DNA from: Pedobacter cryoconitis
GTDB taxonomy: Bacteria > Bacteroidota > Bacteroidia > Sphingobacteriales > Sphingobacteriaceae
Reading direction: 5' to 3'
DNA: 64,000 nucleotides
Assembly: GCF_001590605.1 (NCBI RefSeq)
Contig: NZ_CP014504.1
Span: forward strand, 1,612,001-1,676,000
Under the pieces are notes generated by a model. The model saw only the letters and a program-made list of their open reading frames with translations, was not told the DNA's origin and did no database searches. Below are positions 24,332 to 32,936 of the stretch, piece by piece. The position numbers and the translations under genes were made by a program. Numbering within the stretch: position 1 is the stretch's first letter; each line of letters starts with the position of its first letter.

Positions 24332-25204
24332 TTAAGAAGCTGTAATTCTTTCTAAGACAACCTTAATCGCCTTATCTACAACTGAATTTGGGTCTTTACT
24401 GAACTGATAGTTTACTCTGCTCGCTAATATAGCATTAATTGAAAGGGCTCTATGTCCAAGAACTTTTGCTAAGGCATAAATACCGGCAGTCTCCATTTCA
24501 AGGTTAGTAATTCTATAGTTTTCATAGTTGAAGGTATTCAGTTTCTGAATAAAATCTGGTACCGCATTCTGGGCTCTTACCTGGCGTCCCTGAGGGGCAT
24601 AAAAGCCAGGTGCTGTTACAGTAATTCCTTGTTCCATTCCTTTTCCGATGGTACTCAATAATACCGGATCTGCCGAAGTCAGGTAAGGATTAACCGCATG
24701 CAAATCCTTAAAATGAGTTTTTACATGCTCAAAAAGCCCTTTTTCTTCCTCTGGCACCCCATGGACATAATAGTGCATTAAAGCATCCAGACCAAGTCCG
24801 AAAGTAGAAGCCAGGATAGTTCCCATTGGCAGGTCAGGTTGTACAGCGCCAGATGTCCCCACTCTGATGATAGCTAATGAAGTTAACTTTTCCTTGACCT
24901 CACGAGTTTCGAAATTTACATTTACCAATGCATCCAGCTCATTTATAACAATATCAATGTTGTCAGTACCGATTCCGGTAGAAATTACAGTGATGCGTTT
25001 TGTACCTATATATCCTGTATGTGTTAAAAACTCTCTTTTTCCTTTTTTAAGCTCAATGCGGTCAAAATGTTTGGTTATTTCTGAAATCCTGTCAGGGTCG
25101 CCTACAGTGATTACTGTATCTGCAACATCTTCAGGGAGTATATTTAAGTGGTAGATGCTTCCATCCGGATTGATGACTAAGTCTGCTTCTGATAATTTTT
25201 GCAT
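24332..25204 (-). CDS. Nucleoside phosphorylase (uridine phosphorylase-like)
   Basis: 290 residues of the PNP/UDP phosphorylase family, which splits nucleosides with phosphate to base plus ribose 1-phosphate for salvage. Motifs: VGDPDRISEITKHFD (about 35-49, phosphate-binding), VISTGIGTDNIDIVINELDAL (about 76-96), IIRVGTSGAVQPDLPMGTILAS (about 115-136, phosphate loop) and NLEMETAGIYALAKVLGHRALSINAILA (about 238-265, ribose contact Met-Glu). The Bacteroidota version has an N-terminal extension (about 1-27) found in the longer uridine phosphorylase-like group. It is the last gene of a likely operon with YigZ, EamA and ribD; there is a 34-base gap to YigZ. Confidence 0.9.
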   Translation of the reverse strand: MQKLSEADLVINPDGSIYHLNILPEDVADTVITVGDPDRISEITKHFDRIELKKGKREFLTHTGYIGTKRITVISTGIGTDNIDIVINELDALVNVNFETREVKEKLTSLAIIRVGTSGAVQPDLPMGTILASTFGLGLDALMHYYVHGVPEEEKGLFEHVKTHFKDLHAVNPYLTSADPVLLSTIGKGMEQGITVTAPGFYAPQGRQVRAQNAVPDFIQKLNTFNYENYRITNLEMETAGIYALAKVLGHRALSINAILASRVNYQFSKDPNSVVDKAIKVVLERITAS

Positions 25205-25238
25205 GGTAATTGTGTTAATGATATTCTAAATTAAGGTT

Positions 25239-25853
25239 TTAAACAGTGCCAAGGTATTTTATTTCAACACCTGACTGTTTTTCGACTCTTTGTAAAACTT
25301 TATTCAATTGAGATTTTCTAACTTCGAATCTGATGGTACATTCATTATCAAACTGTTGATCAAGCACAGTCAGCTGTTCTTCTTTGACCATACGCATCAC
25401 GTCGTTCATGATCAGGTAATCAAACTTAAGCTGATAAATATCATTAACTGTCTTGTCGACAATCACTGCTACATTAACTGCTTCAACAGCAGCAGATTTA
25501 TAAGCGTTAATTAAACCAGGAACGCCTAACAAAGTACCCCCAAAATAACGAACTACAACAACCAGTATATTAGTCAGACCAGCTGATAATAAGGCGTTTA
25601 AGATGGGTCTGCCCGCTGTGCCAGAAGGCTCGCCGTCATCATTTACACGGTAAACACTTTTATCAGGTGTAAGACGGTAAGCATAACAAAAATGATTGGC
25701 CTTTGTATGTTCAGCTTTTAATTTTACCAGGTGTGCTTTAACCTCATTTTCTGAAATCAGCGGGTAGGCAAAAGCGATAAATTTACTTCCTTTATCTTTA
25801 AAGACTCCTTCTGCAGGATGATCTATCGTCTTATAGGTATCATCAAACAGCAT
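25239..25853 (-). CDS. YigZ/IMPACT family protein
   Basis: 204 residues. The N-terminal UPF0029 (IMPACT) domain includes GSKFIAFAYPLISENEVKAHLVKL (about 22-45), HFCYAYRL (about 55-62) and the signature NDDGEPSGTAGRPILNALLSAGLTNILVVVVRYFGGTLLG (about 71-110). A C-terminal ferredoxin-like DUF1949 domain follows (about 135-200). The biochemical role is unproven; IMPACT proteins touch translation control in eukaryotes. Its start overlaps the end of the EamA transporter gene by 11 bases, so the two are translationally coupled. Confidence 0.92.
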   Translation of the reverse strand: MLFDDTYKTIDHPAEGVFKDKGSKFIAFAYPLISENEVKAHLVKLKAEHTKANHFCYAYRLTPDKSVYRVNDDGEPSGTAGRPILNALLSAGLTNILVVVVRYFGGTLLGVPGLINAYKSAAVEAVNVAVIVDKTVNDIYQLKFDYLIMNDVMRMVKEEQLTVLDQQFDNECTIRFEVRKSQLNKVLQRVEKQSGVEIKYLGTV

Positions 25854-26706
25854 ATTTTTGTGATAATGTAATTAATAAAATGGCCACAAGAGCCATGGCT
25901 ATACCGATATAATTCAACTTACTTACTTTTTCTTTAAACAAGATTATACCAATTATACTTCCTAAAATGATGACGCCCATATTCATAGCGGCAAATACTG
26001 TAGAAGGATTTGATGCCATTGCCCGGTGTGCTTTCATATAAAACAGAATATTTCCGAAATTGAAGGAGCCCAGTACCATGCCACAAAAGAAATTGATTAA
26101 CTCGACTTTCTTCTTTCTGACGATCACAACATATCCCAAAGTCAGTGCTGCAATTATAAATGAGATACAAAAGATGACCATTAATGTACTCGTATAAGGA
26201 ATAGATTTATCTAAAGCTAGTTTTTTAAACATAACATCAATCAATCCAAATCCTATAAAAACTAAAATAGGATAGACAAGGGAACTTGTTTCCGCTTTAA
26301 CAGATGACTTGCGGGATAATGTGAATACAATAGCTACAAAGCCAACTACGAGTCCTGCCACCTTGAGCCCACCAAAGTTTTCTCCAAAAAGGTATAAAGA
26401 AGCCAGGATAGGAATGAATAAGGATAAACGCTGTGCGATATCTGATTTCACAATTCCTATGTTTCTGACCGAAGCCCCCAGTATAAGAAATAAGACAGGT
26501 AACAGTACGCCGATTGCAATTGCAAGGGTTGTAGGGACGCTCACCAACTGAGCTAACTCTGGTCTGAAGAAAATATAACTAAGGATTATGGCCGCCAGAT
26601 AATTCCACATTACCGCTTGCAGCACATGAATATTGTAGCGCTTTGCCAGTTTTAGCAAGACTGCTACGGTCACGCTGCAGCTGATGCTGAGTAATATATA
26701 TATCAT
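25843..26706 (-). CDS. EamA/DMT-family transporter
   Basis: 287 residues with about ten predicted hydrophobic helices arranged as a duplicated five-helix EamA unit. The second half has VLGSFNFGNILFYMKAHRAMASNPSTVFAAMNMGVIILGSIIGIILFKEKVSKLNYIGIAMALVAILLI split over helices 7-10, with the usual FKE motif between the last two helices. Members export amino acids, nucleosides or metabolites, or import small solutes. It overlaps ribD by four bases and YigZ by 11, so it belongs to the riboflavin-linked operon; a riboflavin-related substrate is possible but unsupported. Confidence 0.9.
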   Translation of the reverse strand: MIYILLSISCSVTVAVLLKLAKRYNIHVLQAVMWNYLAAIILSYIFFRPELAQLVSVPTTLAIAIGVLLPVLFLILGASVRNIGIVKSDIAQRLSLFIPILASLYLFGENFGGLKVAGLVVGFVAIVFTLSRKSSVKAETSSLVYPILVFIGFGLIDVMFKKLALDKSIPYTSTLMVIFCISFIIAALTLGYVVIVRKKKVELINFFCGMVLGSFNFGNILFYMKAHRAMASNPSTVFAAMNMGVIILGSIIGIILFKEKVSKLNYIGIAMALVAILLITLSQKYAV

Positions 26707-27758
26707 TTATTGGTATAGTTTTTATATATAGTTAACTGATCCTTATCTACTTGTGTAACTGATATGATGTTCCCATTGATCTGTGGGGAATGTATGCCAG
26801 TATCCCAGCTTGTAGTAGAATTAAAGACTCTTGCTTCATCCCACAACCCAGAAGAGATAAACTGGTTCAGAATATTTGCGCCACCTTCAATGATAATAGA
26901 TTGTATATCCATCAAATATAGTTGATAGGCAATCTTCTGAGGTAGATAATACTGCATGTCTTCCATTTCAATAAAATGGATATTACCTTCTACAGCAGTC
27001 TTTTGCTCATTAAATATAATGGTTTTAGCATCCTGATTATATAATTTACTGTCTGCTGGTATTTCGAGTTTACGGTCAATAGCGATCCTGATCGGGTTTT
27101 TCCCTGGCCATTCTCTTGCACTAAGCGCAGGATTATCTGCTATAGCGGTCTGTTTACCGACCAGAATAGCATCTTCTTCAGTTCTCCATTTATGAACTAG
27201 TTTTTTTGAAAGCGGACCACTGATCCACTGTTGTACTGAATTCTTAGGTGCAAAATACCCATTCGCTGTTCTGGCCCATTTTAAAATGATGTAAGGACGT
27301 TGTTGGGCAATTCTTGTAAAAAAACGACGGTTAACTTCAAAACACGCTTCTTCAAGTACTCCTGAAACTACTTCTATACCTGCATTTTTCAACTTTTCTA
27401 TTCCTTTACCGTCTACATCAGGGAAAGGATCACGGTTGCCAATCACTACTTTTTTAAGTTGATGGCGAATCAGTAAATCAGCGCATGGAGGTGTTTTTCC
27501 AAAATGCGCACAGGGTTCAAGACTTACATAAGCAACTGCATTTTTTAATAATTCAGCCGCCTGTTCACCGTACTGGTCTGTGACAGAACGGATAGCATTA
27601 ACTTCGGCATGAGCCTGACCATATTTCTGGTGATAACCTTCTCCTATAATCTTTCCTCCGCTGACAATTACACAACCTACTAATGGATTTGGGCTTACCT
27701 GACCATTACCCATTTCTGCTAACTCCAGACAGCGTTTCATGTACAATTCATCGCTCAT
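26703..27758 (-). CDS. ribD: Bifunctional riboflavin biosynthesis deaminase/reductase
   Basis: Catalyses the second and third steps of riboflavin synthesis: deamination of the pyrimidine ring of the GTP cyclohydrolase II product, then NADPH reduction of the ribosyl side chain. The N-terminal cytidine-deaminase-like domain has the zinc signature HAEVNAI (about 49-55) and PCAHFGKTPPCADLLI (about 81-96). The C-terminal reductase domain includes ILKWARTANGYFAPKN (about 154-169), EDAILVGKQTAIADNP (about 193-208) and IIIEGGANILNQFI (about 294-307). The 351-residue length fits full RibD. Its -7 box lies 13 bases before the ATG. It heads an operon with EamA and YigZ. No FMN riboswitch is seen. Confidence 0.94.
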   Translation of the reverse strand: MSDELYMKRCLELAEMGNGQVSPNPLVGCVIVSGGKIIGEGYHQKYGQAHAEVNAIRSVTDQYGEQAAELLKNAVAYVSLEPCAHFGKTPPCADLLIRHQLKKVVIGNRDPFPDVDGKGIEKLKNAGIEVVSGVLEEACFEVNRRFFTRIAQQRPYIILKWARTANGYFAPKNSVQQWISGPLSKKLVHKWRTEEDAILVGKQTAIADNPALSAREWPGKNPIRIAIDRKLEIPADSKLYNQDAKTIIFNEQKTAVEGNIHFIEMEDMQYYLPQKIAYQLYLMDIQSIIIEGGANILNQFISSGLWDEARVFNSTTSWDTGIHSPQINGNIISVTQVDKDQLTIYKNYTNK

Positions 27759-27763
27759 AAGGA

Positions 27764-27771
27764 CAAAAATA
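27764..27771 (-). promoter_or_regulatory. -7 box (TATTTTTG) of ribD
   Basis: Perfect TAnnTTTG match with its first T 13 bases before the ribD start codon, so the mRNA should be leaderless or nearly so. Confidence 0.5.
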
Positions 27772-27827
27772 GCTTCAATTTATGAGCTATTGAAATATTT
27801 CGACCACAGAGATGCAACATTTATTAA

Positions 27828-27835
27828 TACTTTTG
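27828..27835 (+). promoter_or_regulatory. -7 box (TACTTTTG) of prmC
   Basis: Perfect TAnnTTTG match 14 bases before the preferred prmC ATG at 27842. The box lies within an inverted repeat ATGCAA (27812-27817) / TTGCAT (27833-27838). Confidence 0.5.
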
Positions 27836-27841
27836 CATTTA

Positions 27842-28684
27842 ATGAATGTTAAGCAATTAGAACAATCCTTTATCAAAGAGCTATCCGCATTGTATGGTGA
27901 GGAAGAAGCAAAGCAATTGTTTTGTCTGGCCGCCGGGCAGGTATCAGAATGGAATCGTGCTCAATTGTTGATCCATGCTAAGGAATTATTAAACCCTGAA
28001 CAGTCTTTTGCTTACAACACTATTTTGGTGGAATTGAAAAAAGGAAGGCCTGTGCAGCATATCCTTGCAGAAGCCTGGTTTTATGGCCTTAAATTTAAAG
28101 TCACTGAAGCTGTTCTGATTCCAAGGCCAGAAACTGAAGAGCTCATCGCATGGATCATGGATACGGTAAAGAGCCAACCTGTTTCCAGTATCCTGGATAT
28201 TGGTACCGGTAGCGGATGTATCGCAATCACTTTGAAAAAGAATCTTGAACAAACAGAAGTTAGTGCACTCGATGTTTCAGCTGATGCATTAAAGGTAGCC
28301 AGAGAAAATGCAACACTAAATACTGCTGCTATCAATTTCATTCATTCAGATATTCTGACCTATAACAGTCCGTCCAAATACGACTTGATTGTAAGTAATC
28401 CACCTTACATCACTGAAAACGAAAAGCAAGAAATGCATCAGAACGTTTTAGCCTATGAACCACATCTGGCTTTATTTGTGACCAATGAAAACCCTTTACT
28501 ATTCTATAAAAGTATCGCCGACTTCGCGCTGATCAACCTGCAACCAAAAGGAAAACTGTTCTTTGAGATTAATGAATATCTAGGTAAGGAAACAGTAGAG
28601 ATGCTTTCGTCTAAAGGGTTCACTGCTATAATTTTAAGAAAAGATATGCAAGGCAAAGACAGGATGATTTCTTGTAATTTATAA
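27842..28684 (+). CDS. prmC: Release factor glutamine methyltransferase
   Basis: AdoMet-dependent N5-glutamine methyltransferase that modifies the GGQ motif of peptide release factors RF1 and RF2. From this start the protein has 280 residues. An N-terminal helical domain (about 1-75) is followed by a Rossmann methyltransferase: PRPETEELIAWIM (about 100-112), ILDIGTGSGCIAITLKK (about 121-137) and the catalytic signature DLIVSNPPYI (about 182-191). An upstream in-frame ATG at 27812 would precede the -7 box, so I prefer 27842 (MNVKQLEQSF). It is divergent from ribD. Its stop abuts the stop of convergent xerD with no base between. Confidence 0.94.
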   Translation: MNVKQLEQSFIKELSALYGEEEAKQLFCLAAGQVSEWNRAQLLIHAKELLNPEQSFAYNTILVELKKGRPVQHILAEAWFYGLKFKVTEAVLIPRPETEELIAWIMDTVKSQPVSSILDIGTGSGCIAITLKKNLEQTEVSALDVSADALKVARENATLNTAAINFIHSDILTYNSPSKYDLIVSNPPYITENEKQEMHQNVLAYEPHLALFVTNENPLLFYKSIADFALINLQPKGKLFFEINEYLGKETVEMLSSKGFTAIILRKDMQGKDRMISCNL

Positions 28685-29584
28685 TTACGTTCTGGGGTGA
28701 AATTGTGTAATTACACCTCTTAAATAATCCTTATCCAGATGGGTATATACTTCTGTAGTCGTAATACTTGAATGCCCTAACATTTCTTGTACAGCCCTCA
28801 AATCTGCACCGCCTTCAATTAAATGAGTTGCAAAAGAATGTCTGAATGTATGCGGGCTGATACTCTTTTTTAAGCCTATTGCTGTTGCCAGTGCTTTAAT
28901 CATCGTAAATACAGAAATCCGTGATAACCTGGAACCCATTCTATTGAGGAAAATATAATCTTCATTTCCTTTTTTAATAGCTAAATGCACTCTAACCTGG
29001 CTCAGATAAATAGCAATGAATTTTAATGCGGTCCCTCCGATAGGAACAATCCTTTCTTTATTTCCTTTACCCGTTACCTTAATGTATTCTTGTATAGGAT
29101 GCAGGTCTGAAATACGAAGAGTGATTAATTCAGTTACCCTTAATCCGCAGCCATACAGTACTTCTAAAATTGCTTTGTTTCTCATCCCTTCGGGTTTGGA
29201 AGCATCTACAGCTTCAATCAAAGCATTAATTTCTATCACATTTAATAAATCAGGAAGCTTTCTGCTTAGTTTAGGAGAATCAAGCTGCTGAGAAGGATCA
29301 ATCTCAATGAGCCCTTCCAACATCAGGTAATGGAAAAAAGACTTCAGCCCTGAGATGACCCTGGCCTGTGTGTTTGCCAGCATTCCCAACTCACTCAACC
29401 ATTTAATGAAATTATGTAATACACTGTCAGATATGTTTTTAACGGAGAACTCTTCACCAATAACTTCATAATACTGAAATAGTTTGGCAACATCATTCAA
29501 GTATGCATCAACAGAGTTTTCAGCAAGTCCGCGTTCCAGCTTTAAGTAGGCCTTAAATGCATTATGGTAAGGATAATTAATCAC
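28685..29584 (-). CDS. xerD: Site-specific tyrosine recombinase XerD
   Basis: With XerC it resolves chromosome dimers at dif during division. The 299-residue length is standard. The N-terminal SAM-like DNA-binding domain covers about 5-90. The catalytic domain has the full set R149 (GCGLRVTEL), K173, H245 and R248 (HTFRHSFATH), H271 (MLGHSSITTTEVYTH) and nucleophile Y280. The housekeeping role rather than a phage integrase is supported by the neighbours (prmC, aroQ), the absence of att-like repeats and the family-typical length. It is divergent from aroQ with a 42-base gap and convergent with prmC. Confidence 0.93.
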   Translation of the reverse strand: MINYPYHNAFKAYLKLERGLAENSVDAYLNDVAKLFQYYEVIGEEFSVKNISDSVLHNFIKWLSELGMLANTQARVISGLKSFFHYLMLEGLIEIDPSQQLDSPKLSRKLPDLLNVIEINALIEAVDASKPEGMRNKAILEVLYGCGLRVTELITLRISDLHPIQEYIKVTGKGNKERIVPIGGTALKFIAIYLSQVRVHLAIKKGNEDYIFLNRMGSRLSRISVFTMIKALATAIGLKKSISPHTFRHSFATHLIEGGADLRAVQEMLGHSSITTTEVYTHLDKDYLRGVITQFHPRT

Positions 29585-29626
29585 CCGGATTTTTATTTAT
29601 TAGTTTTTAAGTCTAAGTTTGAAAGG

Positions 29627-30046
29627 ATGAAGATACAGATTATTAACGGACCTAACTTAAATCTGCTGGGCATACGCGAACCAGGAGTGTACGGAAACAA
29701 AAGTTTCGAGGGATACTTTACAGAATTAAAAGATAAATACAAAAATATAGAACTTGACTATTTCCAAAGTAACGTAGAAGGGGAGCTGATTAATAAACTG
29801 CATGAGGTTGGCTTTTCATATGACGGTATCATTTTGAATGGCGGAGGATATACCCATACTTCAGTAGCCATTGCAGATGCAATTTCAGGTATTAATACAC
29901 CCGTTGTTGAAGTACATGTTTCTAATATCTATGCCAGGGAAGAATTCCGTCATGTTTCCCTGACCGGAAAAAACTGCAAAGGGGTATTAACCGGTTTCGG
30001 ATTAGACGGCTATCGTCTGGCTATCGAAAGTCTTTTAGCTGGCTAA
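29627..30046 (+). CDS. aroQ: 3-Dehydroquinate dehydratase, type II
   Basis: Dehydrates 3-dehydroquinate to 3-dehydroshikimate, the third step of aromatic amino acid synthesis; a dodecamer of flavodoxin-like subunits. From MKIQIINGPN the protein has 139 residues, the usual size. An in-frame upstream ATG at 29564 would add 21 unsupported residues. Motifs: NGPNLNLLGIREPGVYG (about 8-24) with the catalytic Tyr and Arg region, ILNGGGYTHTSVAIADAI (about 70-87), and VEVHVSNIYAREEFRHVS (about 95-112) with the catalytic His. GGAAAGGATG precedes the start closely. Its last 26 bases overlap the convergent glycosyltransferase gene. Confidence 0.95.
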   Translation: MKIQIINGPNLNLLGIREPGVYGNKSFEGYFTELKDKYKNIELDYFQSNVEGELINKLHEVGFSYDGIILNGGGYTHTSVAIADAISGINTPVVEVHVSNIYAREEFRHVSLTGKNCKGVLTGFGLDGYRLAIESLLAG

Positions 30047-31046
30047 ATTTTCTGGTTCCTTTTATAAAATAACTCCAGACCACACTGGAATGATATACAC
30101 CGGTGTGTTTGGAGTAACTTAATTGCGTCTTATTCCTTTTAGCGCCTGTCTTTCTGAGATTAGTTAAGAACTGAAAATGTGCTTTATTCACAGCAAATGC
30201 AAATTTAGTTTCACCCTTAATCAGAAATTGCATCCAGGCAACAAGGTCAATAGTCATCCTGAGTGTTATACTCCATATTGCTTCCATAGCAGGCAGATTT
30301 TTCTGCATAATCATCAGGTTATTTCTAAAGTTCAGGAATACCTTATATGGACTGTTTGCGGCTAAAGTACCACCACCAACATGGTAAACTTCTGCATCAG
30401 GACAATAGACAATCTGATAGCCGAGGTTCTTTAAACGCCAGCAAAGATCAATCTCTTCCATATGCGCAAAAAGATCAGGGTCTAAGCCTCCTGTTTCTTC
30501 CCATTGTGCCCTTTTGATAAAGAAAGCCGCGCCACTTGCCCAAAAAATTTCCTTAGCATCATCGTATTGCCCCAGATCATCCTCAACCTGGTCAAAAATT
30601 CTTCCTCTGCAAAAAGGAAAAGCGTTAATATCAAGGAAACCACCTGCAGCGCCAGCATATTCAAATTTAGTTTTATTTTTCTGCCACTTAATTTTAGGCT
30701 GAGCAGCCGCAATCCGGGAATCTGCTTCCATAGTTTTGATTACCGGTGCAATCCAGTTTTCAGGAACTTCTACATCAGAATTCAGTAAAACATAATAATC
30801 AGCGCTTACCTGCTCAAGAATCCGGTTATAACCCTCCGCAAATCCATAATTACGGTCATTGACAATTACTTGTATATCAGGGAAGTTAGCGCTTACAAAA
30901 TCAACAGATCCATCTGTCGATGCATTATCACCTACAACTAACTGAAGATTCGGATACCTGGTTTTAATTACTCCGGGTAAAAAATCAGCTAATAATTGTT
31001 TACCATTCCAATTGAGGATCACAACAGCTACACTCGGCTCTGACAT
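30021..31046 (-). CDS. Family 2 glycosyltransferase
   Basis: 341 residues, GT-A fold inverting glycosyltransferase of the rhamnosyltransferase-like group. Motifs: VAVVILNWNGKQLLADFLPGVI (about 6-27), GDNASTDGSVDFV (about 39-51), NYGFAEGYNRIL (about 66-77) and YYVLLNSDVEVPENWI (about 83-98) with the DxD-like metal site NSDVE. The acceptor loop is FWASGAAFFIKRAQWEETGGLDPDLFAHMEEIDLCWRLK (about 169-207), and CPDAEVYHVGGGTL (about 215-228) follows. A hydrophobic stretch near 250-275 may touch the membrane. It probably adds a sugar to an exopolysaccharide, O-antigen or lipid. It overlaps convergent aroQ. Confidence 0.92.
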   Translation of the reverse strand: MSEPSVAVVILNWNGKQLLADFLPGVIKTRYPNLQLVVGDNASTDGSVDFVSANFPDIQVIVNDRNYGFAEGYNRILEQVSADYYVLLNSDVEVPENWIAPVIKTMEADSRIAAAQPKIKWQKNKTKFEYAGAAGGFLDINAFPFCRGRIFDQVEDDLGQYDDAKEIFWASGAAFFIKRAQWEETGGLDPDLFAHMEEIDLCWRLKNLGYQIVYCPDAEVYHVGGGTLAANSPYKVFLNFRNNLMIMQKNLPAMEAIWSITLRMTIDLVAWMQFLIKGETKFAFAVNKAHFQFLTNLRKTGAKRNKTQLSYSKHTGVYHSSVVWSYFIKGTRKFSQLKDFR

Positions 31047-31152
31047 TCGCTTAATTTCTCGTTTACGTTCATAAAAAAATGGAGATCAAATAGGAAAAAA
31101 GCCTTTTTTATCATTATTTTGCCTGATTGAAAATGCAAACATAAATTAACCA

Positions 31153-31764
31153 ATGCACAATCCAGCTATATTTCCTCTTTTTTATCTTCCTCCTGTAAGT
31201 TATTTCTCTGCCTTAAACGCTCATAATTACGAATTCCTTTTAGAAAAGGAAGAACATTTTCCTAAACAAACTTACCGCAACAGAACCAGAATTTATTCCC
31301 CAAATGGAGCTTTAGATCTTTTTTTGCCAGTAATTAAGGGTTCAAAATACCATACAAAGGTCAAGGATGTAAAAATAAGTTATGATTTCAAATGGCAGCG
31401 CTTGCACTGGCTAAGCTTGGAAAGCTGTTACCGGAATTCTGCCTATTTCGAGTATTATGAAGATGAACTTGCTGTTTTTTATCATAAGAAATTCGAATTC
31501 TTGTTTGACTATAATCTGGAAATATTGCAATGGATCTTCAAACAACTAAAAAAAACTGCTGAATTTAATTTCACCACCGAGTACGTTAAAGAAATAGCTC
31601 CCGAAAATGACTACAGGCTGAAACTTCATTTCAAAGAACCAGAATTGATTGTTCCTGCAAAACCTTATTTTCAGGTATTCGAAGATAGAATGGGATTTAT
31701 GCCAAACATGAGCATCGTTGATTTGTTATTCAATCAAGGTCCTCAGACCAAAAACTATCTTTAA
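31153..31764 (+). CDS. WbqC-family protein
   Basis: 203 residues of the WbqC-like family (Pfam type). Relatives occur near polysaccharide and aminosugar genes and are proposed N-acetyl/formyl or aminotransferase-related enzymes, unproven. Visible: FPLFYLPPVSYFSALNAHNYEFLLEKEEHFPKQTYRNRTRIYSPNG (about 6-50), which is the family N-terminus, and LFLPVIKGSKYHTKVKDVKISYDFKWQRLHWLSLESCYRNSAYFEYYED (about 54-103), containing the conserved HW and Y/N residues. Cytoplasmic. It starts 106 bases after the divergent glycosyltransferase and two bases before CorA, so it is cotranscribed with the Mg2+ transporters. Confidence 0.85.
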   Translation: MHNPAIFPLFYLPPVSYFSALNAHNYEFLLEKEEHFPKQTYRNRTRIYSPNGALDLFLPVIKGSKYHTKVKDVKISYDFKWQRLHWLSLESCYRNSAYFEYYEDELAVFYHKKFEFLFDYNLEILQWIFKQLKKTAEFNFTTEYVKEIAPENDYRLKLHFKEPELIVPAKPYFQVFEDRMGFMPNMSIVDLLFNQGPQTKNYL

Positions 31765-31766
31765 GC

Positions 31767-32891
31767 ATGGGCATTGATAAAAAAGGCAAATCACGTAAAA
31801 AGAAAAAACGTTTAAAAATACCGCTGGCGGGCTCCAGTCCAGGGCTAGTTTATATAGATGAAAATTCGTTAAAACCAGTAATTACAATTCATAAGATTAA
31901 TGCAACAACTTATGAAACGAAAGAACTTCCCAATATCAACCAGATTGCTCAGTTACTGGCAGATAAGAATTTTACTTTTTGGATTGAAATCAAAGGATTT
32001 GGATCTCCGGAGTTATTTGAGACTTTGTACAGTGAACTTCATGTAAACCGGTTGATTCTTGAAGATATTACCAGATCTTATCAAAGACCAAAGATTGAAG
32101 AATACGATGATTATGTGTTCGCAGTCAGCAGGATGCTTTTGCTTGATGAAGATAAAACCCTGGAAAACGAACAATTATCGTTTATACTGACAGATAATGC
32201 CTTGATTACCCTGCAAGAAAACTATGCTGATTGTTTTAACCCGGTTATTCAGAGATTAAAAGCAGGGAAGGGAAATATCAGGATTTCAGGGAGCAGCTAT
32301 ATCATGTATGCACTCATGGATATTGTTGTAGATAAGTATTTTGAGATCCTTAGTTTTTGGAGTGAAGAGCTTGATACGATAGAAGATCGCCTGTTTGATA
32401 AACCGGATAAGAGCTTTATGTTCGACGTCCAGCTGATTAAAAGAAACCTGATTAATATACGCAGGGTTGCATGGCCGGAAAGAGATAAACTAAATGATAT
32501 GCTCCGCAGTGATAGTCATTTGATCACTGAGCAAACCAAACCTTATATTCGTGACGCTTACGATCATTGTATACAAGTTATTGATATAGTCGAGTCCCTG
32601 AAAGAGATTTCGGCCAGTAATATTGATATGTATTTATCAATTATCAGTAACCGCATGAACGAAATTATGAAGGTGCTCACTATCATTTCGTCCATATTTA
32701 TACCCCTTACTTTTATTGCCGGGGTTTATGGAATGAACTTCGCCAAAGAAGATCCTGTAACCCATAAATTTATGCCTTACAATATGCCAGAGCTCTACGC
32801 TACGCACGGATATTTGTATACCATGTTGATTATGGTCGTTATTGCGGTCCTTCAAGTGATCTATTTTTGGCGAAAAGGGTGGTTTAAGTAA
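31767..32891 (+). CDS. corA: CorA-type magnesium/cobalt transporter
   Basis: 374 residues, inner-membrane pentameric Mg2+ (Co2+, Ni2+) channel gated by cytoplasmic Mg2+. The cytoplasmic alpha/beta funnel domain covers about 1-270. The long stalk helix leads to TM1 (about 305-325, ending FIAGVYGMNF with the family selectivity motif GMN) and TM2 (about 345-365, YLYTMLIMVVIAVLQVIYF). The C-terminal WRKGWFK positive cluster is typical. An N-terminal basic segment KKGKSRKKKKRLKI precedes the domain. It starts two bases after the WbqC-like gene. mgtE follows 45 bases downstream. Confidence 0.93.
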   Translation: MGIDKKGKSRKKKKRLKIPLAGSSPGLVYIDENSLKPVITIHKINATTYETKELPNINQIAQLLADKNFTFWIEIKGFGSPELFETLYSELHVNRLILEDITRSYQRPKIEEYDDYVFAVSRMLLLDEDKTLENEQLSFILTDNALITLQENYADCFNPVIQRLKAGKGNIRISGSSYIMYALMDIVVDKYFEILSFWSEELDTIEDRLFDKPDKSFMFDVQLIKRNLINIRRVAWPERDKLNDMLRSDSHLITEQTKPYIRDAYDHCIQVIDIVESLKEISASNIDMYLSIISNRMNEIMKVLTIISSIFIPLTFIAGVYGMNFAKEDPVTHKFMPYNMPELYATHGYLYTMLIMVVIAVLQVIYFWRKGWFK

Positions 32892-32922
32892 ATGTCTGCG
32901 GTCATAAAATAGAAAATATAAT

Positions 32923-32930
32923 TACCTTAG
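32923..32930 (+). promoter_or_regulatory. Near-consensus -7 box (TACCTTAG) of mgtE
   Basis: Matches TAnnTTTG with one change (A for T). Its first T is 14 bases before the mgtE start codon, the same spacing as at prmC, so a nearly leaderless mgtE mRNA is possible. Confidence 0.35.
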
Positions 32931-32936
32931 CCTGGC

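Noticed and set aside
27759..27841. FMN riboswitch upstream of ribD
   Set aside because: The space between ribD and prmC is only 83 bases, and the predicted transcript is leaderless.
28685..29584. XerD gene as a mobile element integrase
   Set aside because: The neighbours are core genes (prmC, aroQ), the length and catalytic set are those of the chromosomal XerD, and no flanking att-like repeats or foreign genes are present.
31047..32936. M-box magnesium riboswitch upstream of WbqC-corA or mgtE
   Set aside because: The gap before the WbqC-like gene is about 106 bases and that before mgtE 45 bases; neither shows the M-box pattern.
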